Positions 50,280-58,561 of a DNA stretch of 64,000 nt are shown piece by piece (within the stretch, counting starts at the first letter, position 1; each line of letters begins with the position of its first letter). Under the pieces are notes generated by a model that searched no databases, was not told where the DNA came from, and saw only the letters and a program-made list of their open reading frames with translations. The translations under genes and the position numbers were made by a program. Origin of the DNA: JAAEKA01 sp049299095. GTDB lineage: Bacteria; Chloroflexota; Anaerolineae; JAAEKA01. The stretch covers positions 35,278-99,277 of the forward strand of contig JBAQWV010000125.1 in the NCBI GenBank assembly GCA_049299095.1, given 5' to 3'.

Positions 50280-50353
50280 GGGCGAGTAGCTCAGCCGGTT
50301 AGAGCGCTGCGTTCACATCGCAGAAGTCAGGGGTTCGAGTCCCTTCTCGCCCA
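50280..50353 (+). tRNA. tRNA-Val (anticodon CAC)
   Basis: A 74-nt cloverleaf. Acceptor GGGCGAG/CTCGCCC (50280-50286 with 50346-50352), D-arm GCTC...GAGC, anticodon stem CTGCG/CGCAG with loop TTCACAT (anticodon CAC), T-arm with GTTCGAGTC, discriminator A at 50353. No CCA is encoded. It reads the GUG valine codon. Confidence 0.95.
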
Positions 50354-50367
50354 CACCCATCACCGAG

Positions 50368-50394
50368 CCGGCTTCTATTAGGAAGCCGGTTTTT
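50368..50394 (+). terminator. Terminator after tRNA-Val
   Basis: An 8-bp stem CCGGCTTC/GAAGCCGG (50368-50375 with 50382-50389) followed by T5. Confidence 0.88.
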
Positions 50395-50454
50395 CTTTAC
50401 CCAGGTATTATACCATTCGCCTGCGGTTTGCCCGATTTTCCTATCAGACTTCGT

Positions 50455-51225
50455 ATGGACAACACATCGCCGCTGCTTTCATGGGTTTGGGCATCCATCG
50501 CCATCTATGCCGTCGTGGCTAACACTGGCTGGCTGGCGGTCTGGCTGACCGGCCCCCACGGTACGTTGGTACGATGGCTGACCAGTTTACCCGGCCAACT
50601 CCTCATTTGGGCGGCCAAACTCCTCTGGCTGGTGCTACCCGGCTATATCGCGCTGATACAGGGGCGTCTCTCCCCGCGCCAGTTGGGGCTAAGCCAGTTT
50701 GCCTTGAACTGGGAATTGGGTCGCGGCCTGCTGTTTGCCACTACGGCGTTAGTTGTTTTCGTGGCCGCAGGCATCACCTACCGCCGCTCTCACAGTGCAA
50801 TCCGGCCCTACCTCTCCTTCAGCCACGGCCTTGCCTTGACCGTCATGCTGGTGATGCTGGCGGGTGCGTTGCAGTGGCAATGGGCCTTTTACCGCAGCGT
50901 ATTGATTGACCTGCTGGCAGCCCGCGGCGTTGCCACACCGGTCTATGCGGGAACCTGGCTGACTGTGGTGGTCATCGCCGCGCAGGGAGCCTTGAACTTG
51001 TGGCTCTGGCGCGATCTGCGCACCCCGGGCCGGGCCGAAAGCCGTGTGCTGCGTGCGGCGCTGTTAGGCGTCAGCAGCGTGCTCTACCTGCTCAGCCGCA
51101 ACTTCTGGCTGGCCTGGCTACTGCACGCGCTGGTCACTGCCATCCTCGAACCGCGCACCGCAGCCAACAAAAAAGGCTCCCGACAACTCAACGTCACCGG
51201 CAGCCTTTCAGCACAAGATCAGTAA
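50455..51225 (+). CDS. Multi-pass membrane protein, CPBP-like without the protease motif
   Basis: A 256-aa protein with about seven membrane segments. ALQWQWAFYRSVLIDLLAAR lies where CPBP/Rce1-like proteins carry E-E-x-x-x-R, and LLSRNFWLAWLLHALVTAIL resembles the later N/H-containing helix. The double Glu is replaced by Gln-Trp, so intramembrane protease activity is unlikely. This placement is tentative. An in-frame start at 50428 would add nine residues. Confidence 0.55.
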   Translation: MDNTSPLLSWVWASIAIYAVVANTGWLAVWLTGPHGTLVRWLTSLPGQLLIWAAKLLWLVLPGYIALIQGRLSPRQLGLSQFALNWELGRGLLFATTALVVFVAAGITYRRSHSAIRPYLSFSHGLALTVMLVMLAGALQWQWAFYRSVLIDLLAARGVATPVYAGTWLTVVVIAAQGALNLWLWRDLRTPGRAESRVLRAALLGVSSVLYLLSRNFWLAWLLHALVTAILEPRTAANKKGSRQLNVTGSLSAQDQ

Positions 51226-51227
51226 TT

Positions 51228-51521
51228 CTAGCGGACTACGTTCAAAACCAGATTGAGCAGGATCAGCACGGCAAACATGGCCGCGGCGGTCAGACCCAAC
51301 CGGCGTAAATCCTTGCCGATAAACGGGTATTCACTGCGCAAGTCCACTTGCTTGGCAGGGCGTGCAGCCATCGTGGAAGGGCGCGCTGAGGGGCGGGTAG
51401 TAGCTGGCCGCGCCTGAGGGGCCGCAGCTTCGATATCCTTCGGCTGAACCGCGGGCAAATTGCCGGCATTGGTATATGTGCGGGGGTTGGCAGAACGGGG
51501 TCTGCGTGCTTTGTTAGCCAT
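51228..51521 (-). CDS. Small tail-anchored protein, 97 aa
   Basis: A basic, Ala/Pro/Arg-rich, probably disordered first 65 residues are followed by one C-terminal helix (LGLTAAAMFAVLILLNLVLN). No family is recognised. The ATG at 51521 has AGAGG only at a long distance; an in-frame TTG at 51533 is an alternative. The stop overlaps nothing; it is convergent with the CPBP-like gene by 2 bp. Confidence 0.6.
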   Translation of the reverse strand: MANKARRPRSANPRTYTNAGNLPAVQPKDIEAAAPQARPATTRPSARPSTMAARPAKQVDLRSEYPFIGKDLRRLGLTAAAMFAVLILLNLVLNVVR

Positions 51522-51592
51522 AAATTGCTGCAAAACCTCTTTTCATCAAAATAACCCAATGATTATATGCCAATCTTCAACGGTGGTCAATT

Positions 51593-53212
51593 TTAGCGGC
51601 CTGCGCGGCGCAGTTGACGGCCAAACCGCTCGACCAGCAGGCCCGCTTCTTCCACCCCTAACCGACTGACCGTCATCAGGTAAACCACCGCGCCCACCGC
51701 GCCGGCCAGCGCCACCAGCATCAGATTGCCCAGCCAGCCGACATGCAGCGCACTTTGCGCGCCAAAACGCACCAGCACCACGCCCACGCCCATCACCAGC
51801 GCGGCGGCAGCCGTGCGCAGCAAGGTCTCGCCGCCGCGCAGCTCGCGCAGGTTGCCAATGCGCCGTCCCAGCAGCCACCACATCAGCAGAAAATGGCCGG
51901 TGTGCTTCATGGAATCGGCCAGCACCAGCCCCAGATAGCCGAAGGGGCGCACCAACAGCAGCGCAAACACCAGATAGATACCCACGGAAACCACCCCTAC
52001 CAGTGCCGGGGTCAGGGTGTCGTTGCGCGCATAAAAACTGTAGTTCAGCAACCAGTCCAGCGATGCGGGGATCAGACCGATCAGGTACAGGTTGAGCGCC
52101 AGCACCACTGCGTGCGTGTCGCTGGGCATAAAGGCACCGCGCTGGAAGAGCAACTGCACAATGGGCGTGCCCAGCGCCAGCAAGCCGGCGGTGGCGGGCA
52201 AAATCAGCAGCAGCACGGTGCGCAGACCGCGGCCGAGTGTGTTACGAAAATCGGTCTCGTTGTGCGCGGCGAAAAACTGCGCCAGGGTCGGCAAAGCTGC
52301 CATGCTCACCGCCACCGCCACCAGGCCGTGTGGCAACTGAAAGAGCGTGGTAGCGTTGCGCATCCACGCCAAACTTTGCTCGCCGGTGAAGGAAGCCAAC
52401 CGCCGGTCAATAATCACCTGCACCTGGCTGATTAGCAGACCGCCCAGGATGGGCAGATAAAGCAACCAGATGCGACGCAGCGCGGGATGGCGCAAGCTGA
52501 TATTGAGGACAACACCAGCACGCAGCAGCGCAGGCACTTGCAGCGCCAACTGAAAGATACTGCCCAACAGCACGCCCACCGCCAGCGCGTTGATGCTCAG
52601 GCGTTCGTGAAAAAGCAGCGCGGCCAGAATAATGCCGAAATTGTAGATAGCCGCGGCAAACGCCGGAATCGTGAAGCGCTTGAGCGCGTACAGCGCGCCT
52701 GTGACAATCGCCGATACCCCTAAAAACCACACGCCGGGCACCATGATGCGCAGCAAATGGGCCGTGGTAGCCACCAGCTCCGGCCCCAGCCCACCCGCCA
52801 TCAATTGTGCCAGCGGCTCAGCCAGCAGTAGCACCGCCACCACCAGCGCCGCCAACGCCACACCGATCAGCGTCATCACGGCCCCCACCACCGCGCCGAA
52901 CTCAGCCCGCCGTTCGCGGCGCGCATAGTCACTGAACACCGGCACCAGCGCCGCGCTCAACACCCCGCCCGCCAGCAAGTCGTAGATCATAACAGGAATG
53001 GTGCTGGCAGCCTGAAACGCGCTAACCAGGCCGGTCGCGCCGAAGAAGTACGTTATCGTCGTCTCGCGCACGAGGCCCAGCACGCGGCTAGCGATGTTAC
53101 CGACGGCAATAATGCTGCTGGAACGTGCCAGAGAAGGGGTCGTATCTTCCGGTAATGTCTCTACGGACAGCGTCTCAACGGGAGTTGGCTCTCCGGAGGA
53201 AAGTTGCGTCAT
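51593..53212 (-). CDS. murJ: Lipid II flippase MurJ
   Basis: A 539-aa polytopic protein of the MOP/MviN family with about 14 helices. It starts SSIIAVGNIASRVLGLVRET and has FQAASTIPVMIYDLLAGGVL (conserved substrate-entry region), LPILGGLLISQVQVIIDRRL and LPHGLVAVAVSMAALPTLAQ. It flips lipid-linked cell-wall precursors. Its ATG overlaps the rfaE2 stop by 4 bp, so it is coupled to the sugar-nucleotide genes before it. Confidence 0.95.
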   Translation of the reverse strand: MTQLSSGEPTPVETLSVETLPEDTTPSLARSSSIIAVGNIASRVLGLVRETTITYFFGATGLVSAFQAASTIPVMIYDLLAGGVLSAALVPVFSDYARRERRAEFGAVVGAVMTLIGVALAALVVAVLLLAEPLAQLMAGGLGPELVATTAHLLRIMVPGVWFLGVSAIVTGALYALKRFTIPAFAAAIYNFGIILAALLFHERLSINALAVGVLLGSIFQLALQVPALLRAGVVLNISLRHPALRRIWLLYLPILGGLLISQVQVIIDRRLASFTGEQSLAWMRNATTLFQLPHGLVAVAVSMAALPTLAQFFAAHNETDFRNTLGRGLRTVLLLILPATAGLLALGTPIVQLLFQRGAFMPSDTHAVVLALNLYLIGLIPASLDWLLNYSFYARNDTLTPALVGVVSVGIYLVFALLLVRPFGYLGLVLADSMKHTGHFLLMWWLLGRRIGNLRELRGGETLLRTAAAALVMGVGVVLVRFGAQSALHVGWLGNLMLVALAGAVGAVVYLMTVSRLGVEEAGLLVERFGRQLRRAGR

Positions 53213-53706
53213 ACCTGATCTCGAATCTGAGCGATAATTTCGCTGGTGCTGTGGCCCGACAGGTAGGGCAGATAGTGTACGCGGCCGCCATAAGCGTCCA
53301 CCACCGCGGCTTCCGGTGGACGACGCGGGCCGGTGGCCCAGTCGCCTCCTTTGACGTAGATCGCCGGACGGAGAGCCGCCACCAACGCTTCCGCAGTCGG
53401 CGTGGAGAAGATCACCACCGCATCTACGGCGCGCAAGGCAGCCAACACCTGGGCACGCTCACCTTCGGGCAACACTGGTCGCCCCGCGCCTTTGAGCGTG
53501 CGTACCGACGTGTCGCTGTTCAAGGCTACCAGCAGCGCATCGCCCAGCGCGCGGGCGCGCTGCAAATAATCCACATGGCCGCGATGTAACAAATCAAAAC
53601 AACCATTGGTGAATACCAACGTTTTCCCGCCAGCCCGGCAGCCCGCAGCCCAAACCGCAGCCGCTTCAGCCGTCAGCATACGGCCGCTGAATTCGTTTTC
53701 GCCCAT
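53209..53706 (-). CDS. rfaE2: D-beta-heptose 1-phosphate adenylyltransferase (RfaE domain II)
   Basis: A 165-aa nucleotidyltransferase. The cytidylyltransferase core FTNGCFDLLHRGHVDYLQRA contains the H-x-x-H-like H-R-G-H motif; VALNSDTSVRTLKGAGRPVL and AIYVKGGDW match HldE C-terminal domains. It makes ADP-heptose precursor from heptose 1-phosphate. It lies 18 bp after rfaE1 and overlaps murJ. Confidence 0.93.
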   Translation of the reverse strand: MGENEFSGRMLTAEAAAVWAAGCRAGGKTLVFTNGCFDLLHRGHVDYLQRARALGDALLVALNSDTSVRTLKGAGRPVLPEGERAQVLAALRAVDAVVIFSTPTAEALVAALRPAIYVKGGDWATGPRRPPEAAVVDAYGGRVHYLPYLSGHSTSEIIAQIRDQV

Positions 53707-53724
53707 GTCTCGCGTCTCACTTTC

Positions 53725-54726
53725 TTATTCCAGCGGATGCGCCAGCACGTCAGCCAGCTCGGCGGGGTGCACCACTGCATTGCCAAGCTTGCGCACAGCC
53801 AGGCTGGCCGCGGCGTTGGCGAGCTGCACAGCCAGCCCCAACGACAGCTGCGCGGCCAGCGCCAACGCCAGCACCGCCACCACGGTATCGCCCGCGCCAA
53901 CCACATCGTACACCTCGCCCACCGGCAGCGCGGGGACATGCAGTACGGGCTTGCCGCGCTGCATCGCCGAGATGCCCTGCGACCCGCGCGTAATGACAAG
54001 ATTCTCCACGGCCAGATGCGGCAGCAAGCGTGCCAACGCGCGCTCGAAATCGGCCTCGTTGTGCAACGGCTGCCCTAGCTCTGCTTCCGCCTCGGCGCGG
54101 TTGCACTTCACCAGATCGAACCCGGCAAACTGCGCCAGATCGGCCTGCGCGTCGGCGATGGTCAGCAGATCGTGCTGGCGGCCCAACTGGCGCACGCGGT
54201 CGGCCAGTGCGGGGGTGGCAACGCCACTGCGGTAATGGGAGACGATAATGGCGGAGCAGCCGGGGGCCAGCGTCTCCAGCCGTTCGAGCAGCGTGCGTTC
54301 TGTGGCAGGCTGCAACGGGCCGCGCTCAATCGTGTCGAGCCGGGCCAGATGTTGCGGCACGCGCAGCGCACTTTCCGCAATCAGCCGCGTTTTTACAGTA
54401 GTGGGACGGTCCGGCTCCATCACGACCCCGGCAGGATCGACGCGCGCAGCCAGCAATGCCTCATGCAGCCGCGTGCCCGCGGCGTCATCACCGATGACGC
54501 CCGCCATCAATGCACAGCTACCGAGAGCGACTACGTTGTGCGCGGGATTACATGCGCCGCCCAACACGGCAAAGCTGTGTGTGCGCTCCAGCACTGGCAC
54601 AGGCGCTTCACGGCTCAGTCGCACCGCGCGGCCCACCAGGTACTCATCGAGGAACATATCGCCGACCACGAGCACCCGCTGACCGGCCAGCCGGGCGATC
54701 CACTGCTGGATTGTGCTCTGGCTCAT
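53725..54726 (-). CDS. rfaE1: D-beta-heptose 7-phosphate kinase (RfaE domain I)
   Basis: A 333-aa PfkB-type sugar kinase. VLVVGDMFLDEYLVGRAVRL and LGGACNPAHNVVALG are RfaE/HldE N-terminal blocks; VGEVYDVVGAGDTVVAVLAL gives the catalytic G-A-G-D. In many bacteria this is fused to RfaE2; here the two are separate adjacent genes. The ATG at 54726 overlaps the stop of the upstream glycosyltransferase (ATGA), which fixes the start. Confidence 0.93.
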   Translation of the reverse strand: MSQSTIQQWIARLAGQRVLVVGDMFLDEYLVGRAVRLSREAPVPVLERTHSFAVLGGACNPAHNVVALGSCALMAGVIGDDAAGTRLHEALLAARVDPAGVVMEPDRPTTVKTRLIAESALRVPQHLARLDTIERGPLQPATERTLLERLETLAPGCSAIIVSHYRSGVATPALADRVRQLGRQHDLLTIADAQADLAQFAGFDLVKCNRAEAEAELGQPLHNEADFERALARLLPHLAVENLVITRGSQGISAMQRGKPVLHVPALPVGEVYDVVGAGDTVVAVLALALAAQLSLGLAVQLANAAASLAVRKLGNAVVHPAELADVLAHPLE

Positions 54727-55472
54727 GTATTCACCTTCTGACGGCGCTGCTGCCACACGGCCCACACAAAGCGCGGCAATGCTAACTGCCGACGCCAGCG
54801 CCACGGCTGCGTGATCAGCCGGAACAGCCATTCGAGATGGATGCGCTGTACCCAGCGCGGCGCGCGGCGCTGCACGCCGACCAGGTGATCGAACGCGCCG
54901 CCGATGCCGATCATCACCGGCACAGCCAGCGCGTCCTTGTGTCGGGCGATCCACAGATCCTGTGCGGGGGCGCCAAAGGCCACCAGCAGCACATCGGGAG
55001 CGGCCGCGCGCACGCGTTGCACGAGCGCGTCTGCCTCTGCGGGCGCGGGGGAACCTTCGTAGACGCCGGCAATCTGCAAGCCGGGGTTGCGAGCTTGCAG
55101 CCAGGTGGCAGTCTGCGCGGCGATGCCCGGCCCGGCACCGAGCAAAAACAAACGCCAGCCACGGCGTGCGGCTTCGGCAGCCAGCAGGGGCGTCAGATCG
55201 GAACCAGTGACGCGTTCGGGCAGGATTTGGCCCAATTGCCGCGCGGCCCAGAGCAGCCCTACCCCGTCAGGCGCGCGCAAATCGGCGTCTAGCAAGGCAC
55301 GGCGAAACTCGGTATCGGTCTGGGCGGTCATCACGAACTCAGGGTTGACCGTGGCAATCTGGTGCGGGCCGCGCTCGTCAATCCACTGACCAATCAGCGC
55401 CAGTGTTTGCGTGTAGGTGATGGCGTCTATTGGAATGCCGAGGATGGTAACGGAGGAAAAAGGGTCGTTCAC
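54723..55472 (-). CDS. WecG/TagA/CpsF family glycosyltransferase
   Basis: A 249-aa GT26 enzyme. It has VTILGIPIDAITYTQTLALI, HQIATVNPEFVMTAQTD, RAPDGVGLLWAARQLGQILP (D-G-x-G), RVTGSDLTPLLAAEAARRG and LVAFGAPAQDLWIARHKDAL. Members transfer ManNAc or ManNAcA to lipid-linked acceptors for teichoic acid or enterobacterial common antigen-like polymers. It overlaps rfaE1 and lies 13 bp after a PH-domain gene. Confidence 0.94.
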   Translation of the reverse strand: MNDPFSSVTILGIPIDAITYTQTLALIGQWIDERGPHQIATVNPEFVMTAQTDTEFRRALLDADLRAPDGVGLLWAARQLGQILPERVTGSDLTPLLAAEAARRGWRLFLLGAGPGIAAQTATWLQARNPGLQIAGVYEGSPAPAEADALVQRVRAAAPDVLLVAFGAPAQDLWIARHKDALAVPVMIGIGGAFDHLVGVQRRAPRWVQRIHLEWLFRLITQPWRWRRQLALPRFVWAVWQQRRQKVNT

Positions 55473-55485
55473 AGCAGCCGCGAGC

Positions 55486-56025
55486 CTACATCTCTTCGTG
55501 GATGCTGTAACGGAAACGCTTGCGCGCGTCCAGCATGGCGCGGCGCAGGATTTCGTGCACTTCCACCGGATGCGTCACATTGCGCAACACCACTTCCGGC
55601 TTGGAGGGGTCTGCGCTGCGAATGGTGATGTCACCGATATTAAGGGCGCGCTCACCGAGGTTCTGCGTCTGGTCAATGTCCTGAATACGGATCAGTTCGA
55701 TATCTTCCCGTTCTTTTCCGAGCAGGCCGCGCGTGATGCGCACCCGCTCGCTGGTGATGCGATAGGTGTCTACCATTGAGAGGAAGGGGCGACCTTCCCA
55801 CAAAACCTGCTCTTCACTGCCTAAAGCGGCCGCGGTTTGCTCATAGCGCGAGGGCAGGCCCGCTTCGTCGAGCGCCTCGTCTACAGCCACCAGCACGCCG
55901 TCGGAAATGGCGCTGACCAGCGTCTCCAATTGCTCGCGGGGGATTACATCTACCGGAACGCCGCTTTGAGCGATGGATTGCCAAATGCGCGCGGTGATTT
56001 TGCTGCGTGTTTGTTCCATGGACAT
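55486..56025 (-). CDS. Bacterial PH-domain protein, 179 aa
   Basis: An N-terminal helical part (about 1-65) precedes a PH-like barrel: VLWEGRPFLSMVDTYRITSE, RVRITRGLLGKEREDIELIR, IQDIDQTQNLGERALNIGDI and VVLRNVTHPVEVHEIL. The W-E-G-R-P start is common in bPH_2 domains. No membrane helix is seen. First gene of the operon running to murJ; a role in envelope assembly is inferred from context only. Confidence 0.8.
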   Translation of the reverse strand: MSMEQTRSKITARIWQSIAQSGVPVDVIPREQLETLVSAISDGVLVAVDEALDEAGLPSRYEQTAAALGSEEQVLWEGRPFLSMVDTYRITSERVRITRGLLGKEREDIELIRIQDIDQTQNLGERALNIGDITIRSADPSKPEVVLRNVTHPVEVHEILRRAMLDARKRFRYSIHEEM

Positions 56026-56127
56026 AGCTCATACCTCGTAAACAGATTTATTGCCCCACCCATTATAACCGACGCGGGCTGTTTTGCCAGTGCGCAAGAA
56101 GCCTTCTGTACACGCTGCGACGCTGGA

Positions 56128-57375
56128 TTATGTCACCTCGGCGTACAAACATTTCAAATAAGCGCCTTCGGGGAAGGGCGAGGGGTGATCCAATGCGTGT
56201 TCGGTGTGGTCGAATTCGTGGAATGTGCGGCCGGCCGCGGCTGCACCGCGGCGCACCGCAGCATAGAACTCGGTCGCAGAGACACGACTGGAGCAGGAGG
56301 CCATGACCAGCAGGCCACGCGACTGCACCACGCCCGCGGCCAGTCGTGCCAGCCGTTCATAGGCGCGCAGGGCCGCGGGAATTTCGCTTTGCTGCTTGGC
56401 AAATGCGGGCGGATCTACGACAACAAGGCTAAAACGCTGGCCGGCCGCGGCCAGTTGTTTCAACCCGGCGAAGGCATCGGCAACGATGATGTCATGCTGC
56501 GCGGCAGCTACTGCCGGCAGATGTCGGTTGAGCGAGAAATTGCGCACCGCGGCGGCCAGCGCGGGTGCGCTGAGGTCAAGGCTGGTGACTGCGGACGCTC
56601 CGCCGCGTGCGGCATAGAGCGAGAAACCGCCGGTGTAGGCAAAGACATTGAGCATGCTGCGGCCAGCGGCCAGCGTTTCGACGCGGGCGCGGTTGTCACG
56701 TTGATCGAGAAAAAAGCCGGTTTTCTGCCCACGCAAGACATCTACTTCGAAGCACAGGCCGTTTTCGTTGAAGGTCCACGGCTCTGGCGGGGGCGCACCA
56801 GCCAGCGTTACGCCGTCGGCCAGCCCCAGCAGTGCGTGGGGTTGGGCCTGTACCGCGCGGCTGAGGCGCAGCACGACCCATTCGGCGGGCTGTTGCTCGG
56901 TGAGCGCGGGCAGCAGCCCGTGCAGCCAGGGGACCCAGGCCGCGCTGTACAGTTTGATAACCAGGATACGGTCGTAACGATCTATCACCAGCCCAGGCAG
57001 GCCGTCGCCCTCGCCATAGATGAGGCGATAGCCATCGGTGCGCGGAGAGGCAGCCAACAACGACGCACGGCGCTGTGCCGCGGCGGCCAGTCGTTGCGCC
57101 AGAAAGGCCGCGTCAATCGGCGCGGGCTGGTCGTGTTGCAGCACACGCACGCGCAGCGGTGAAGCGGGATCGTACAACCCGACCGCAAGAAAACGGCGAT
57201 GATCGTCGAAGATCACTGCCAGATCGCCGGGCGCGCCGGAGGCGCTTTGCGAGGTAATGGAGCGGTCGTAAAGCCAGGGGTGACCAGCGCGCAGCGCGCG
57301 CTGTGCGTCGCGTGTGACGCGTAGGGCAAGGCGGCGCGGTGGCAGAGGCTTGGGGAGGGCGATCATGGCTGGCAT
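56128..57375 (-). CDS. rlmI: RlmI-like class I rRNA methyltransferase with PUA domain
   Basis: A 415-aa protein. The N-terminal PUA domain has LRAGHPWLYDRSITSQ. The RlmI-specific stretch contains YRLIYGEGDGLPGLVIDRYD and RGQKTGFFLDQRDNRARVET. The SAM-binding core has LNVFAYTGGFSLYAA, and the catalytic segment is VVDPPAFAKQ with a late MASCSSRVSATEF cysteine. Members make m5C in 23S rRNA. Two in-frame ATGs (57375, 57366) are equally possible; neither has a clear Shine-Dalgarno. Confidence 0.92.
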   Translation of the reverse strand: MPAMIALPKPLPPRRLALRVTRDAQRALRAGHPWLYDRSITSQSASGAPGDLAVIFDDHRRFLAVGLYDPASPLRVRVLQHDQPAPIDAAFLAQRLAAAAQRRASLLAASPRTDGYRLIYGEGDGLPGLVIDRYDRILVIKLYSAAWVPWLHGLLPALTEQQPAEWVVLRLSRAVQAQPHALLGLADGVTLAGAPPPEPWTFNENGLCFEVDVLRGQKTGFFLDQRDNRARVETLAAGRSMLNVFAYTGGFSLYAARGGASAVTSLDLSAPALAAAVRNFSLNRHLPAVAAAQHDIIVADAFAGLKQLAAAGQRFSLVVVDPPAFAKQQSEIPAALRAYERLARLAAGVVQSRGLLVMASCSSRVSATEFYAAVRRGAAAAGRTFHEFDHTEHALDHPSPFPEGAYLKCLYAEVT

Positions 57376-57458
57376 GATAACGCAAGGCGGGAATTCCGGC
57401 AAGGGGGCGTGGCGGGGTACAATATGAGCGACTGCCCTTTCAAAAGAGGTTAGGAACA

Positions 57459-58016
57459 ATGGCAATCTTGATCCGAACGGCGACGCCTGACGATGCGCAA
57501 GTGCTTGCGACGATTCATGTGTTGGCATGGCAAGCGGGCTACCGTGGCCTGCTGCCTGACAGTGTGCTGGATGGGTTAAGCGTGGAAACTCGCACTGCGC
57601 GCTGGCAGGTATGGCTGGCGGGGTCGGTGACGCGCACGCGCGTGGCAGAGCAGGATGATCAGGTCAAGGGTTGGCTGACCACCGGTCCCCAGCGCGATGA
57701 AGACCTCGATGCCGCGACGGTGGCCGAAATCTATGCGCTTTACGTCCATCCGGCGGCTTGGGGTGCAGGGTGCGGCTCGGCGTTGATGCACGCTGCACTG
57801 GACGAATTGGCTGCTCACGGTTATGCAGTAGCTACGCTGTGGGTGTTGCGCGGCAACGCGCGCGCTATCCGCTTCTACGAATACCTCGGCTTTCGTGCAG
57901 ATGGGGCGACAAAAAACGACGTTGGCCCCGGCGGGGCTGTCTTGGACGAAATCCGCTTGCGCTACGTGCTGGCGAGGCGTGATGTCGGGGAGACTTTACC
58001 GACTGATCTCGTTTAG
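57459..58016 (+). CDS. GNAT family N-acetyltransferase, 185 aa
   Basis: It starts IRTATPDDAQVLATIHVLAW and has the acetyl-CoA loop HPAAWGAGCGSALMHAALDE, then WVLRGNARAIRFYEYLGFRA, the standard GNAT C-terminal motif. Substrate unknown. AGAGG lies 13 nt before the ATG; TACAAT at 57418-57423 is a plausible -10. Confidence 0.94.
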   Translation: MAILIRTATPDDAQVLATIHVLAWQAGYRGLLPDSVLDGLSVETRTARWQVWLAGSVTRTRVAEQDDQVKGWLTTGPQRDEDLDAATVAEIYALYVHPAAWGAGCGSALMHAALDELAAHGYAVATLWVLRGNARAIRFYEYLGFRADGATKNDVGPGGAVLDEIRLRYVLARRDVGETLPTDLV

Positions 58017-58025
58017 TGCGCTGTG

Positions 58026-58457
58026 TTACAGTCGCTGCCAAAACGCTGCCATTATTTGTAGCTCCTCCTCGTTGAACTTGTTCAGGAAATGGGTGTGGAC
58101 GCATTCACTGTGTTTCTGCGCGGCAATGCGAAAACGCTCCGCACCCGCTTCGGTCAGCACGGCATACGCGCCGCGACGATCTTCCTGGGCTTCTTCGCGT
58201 GTCACCAGCCCGGCCTTCTCTAGCCGCTCTACCACCCGGCTGATGCCGCTGCGTGTCAGGATGCTCTCGGCGGCCAAATCTTGAATACGCATCCGGTGGG
58301 GGTCGCTCCACGACAAGCGCAACAAAATCTCAAATTCGACGTGGGTCAGGTGGGAATGGGCCTGTAAATCTTCTTCGATGATGCGGTTGAGGCGGGCATA
58401 TGCGCTCAAAAAACCGCCCCAGGCGGCCTGCTGGCAACGGCTGAAAAGTTCTGTCAT
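58026..58457 (-). CDS. MarR family transcriptional regulator
   Basis: A 143-aa winged-helix repressor. Dimer helices flank EFEILLRLSWSDPHRMRIQD and LAAESILTRSGISRVVERLE (recognition helix), with wing residues EAQEDRRGAYAVLTEAG. It is divergent from a SnoaL-like/ABM-like pair; two TGCGTG-N2-CACGCA palindromes in the 104-bp gap are the likely operators for both directions. Confidence 0.94.
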   Translation of the reverse strand: MTELFSRCQQAAWGGFLSAYARLNRIIEEDLQAHSHLTHVEFEILLRLSWSDPHRMRIQDLAAESILTRSGISRVVERLEKAGLVTREEAQEDRRGAYAVLTEAGAERFRIAAQKHSECVHTHFLNKFNEEELQIMAAFWQRL

Positions 58458-58475
58458 GACGGTCTCCTTGGTTTT

Positions 58476-58505
58476 TTGACAAATGCGTGATCACGCACGT
58501 ATAAT
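58476..58505 (+). promoter_or_regulatory. Promoter of the SnoaL-like gene
   Basis: Consensus TTGACA (58476-58481), an 18-nt spacer and consensus TATAAT (58500-58505). The spacer is almost entirely the first MarR operator. A divergent minus-strand TGT-TATAAT (58534-58542) would serve the marR gene. Confidence 0.8.
58484..58497. promoter_or_regulatory. MarR operator 1
   Basis: TGCGTGATCACGCA, a perfect 14-bp palindrome lying between -35 and -10 of the SnoaL-like promoter; a bound dimer would exclude RNA polymerase. Confidence 0.8.
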
Positions 58506-58514
58506 ATATAAAAT

Positions 58515-58528
58515 TGCGTGCTCACGCA
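58515..58528. promoter_or_regulatory. MarR operator 2
   Basis: TGCGTGCTCACGCA, same arms as operator 1, centre-to-centre 31 bp (about three helical turns), at the predicted start region of both promoters. Confidence 0.8.
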
Positions 58529-58561
58529 TGTAGATTATAACACAAATCAAGGAGATACGAA

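Noticed and set aside
50280..50353. tRNA gene as an integration site of an island
   Set aside because: No integrase beside it and no direct repeat of the tRNA 3' end was seen nearby; flanking genes look like chromosomal background.
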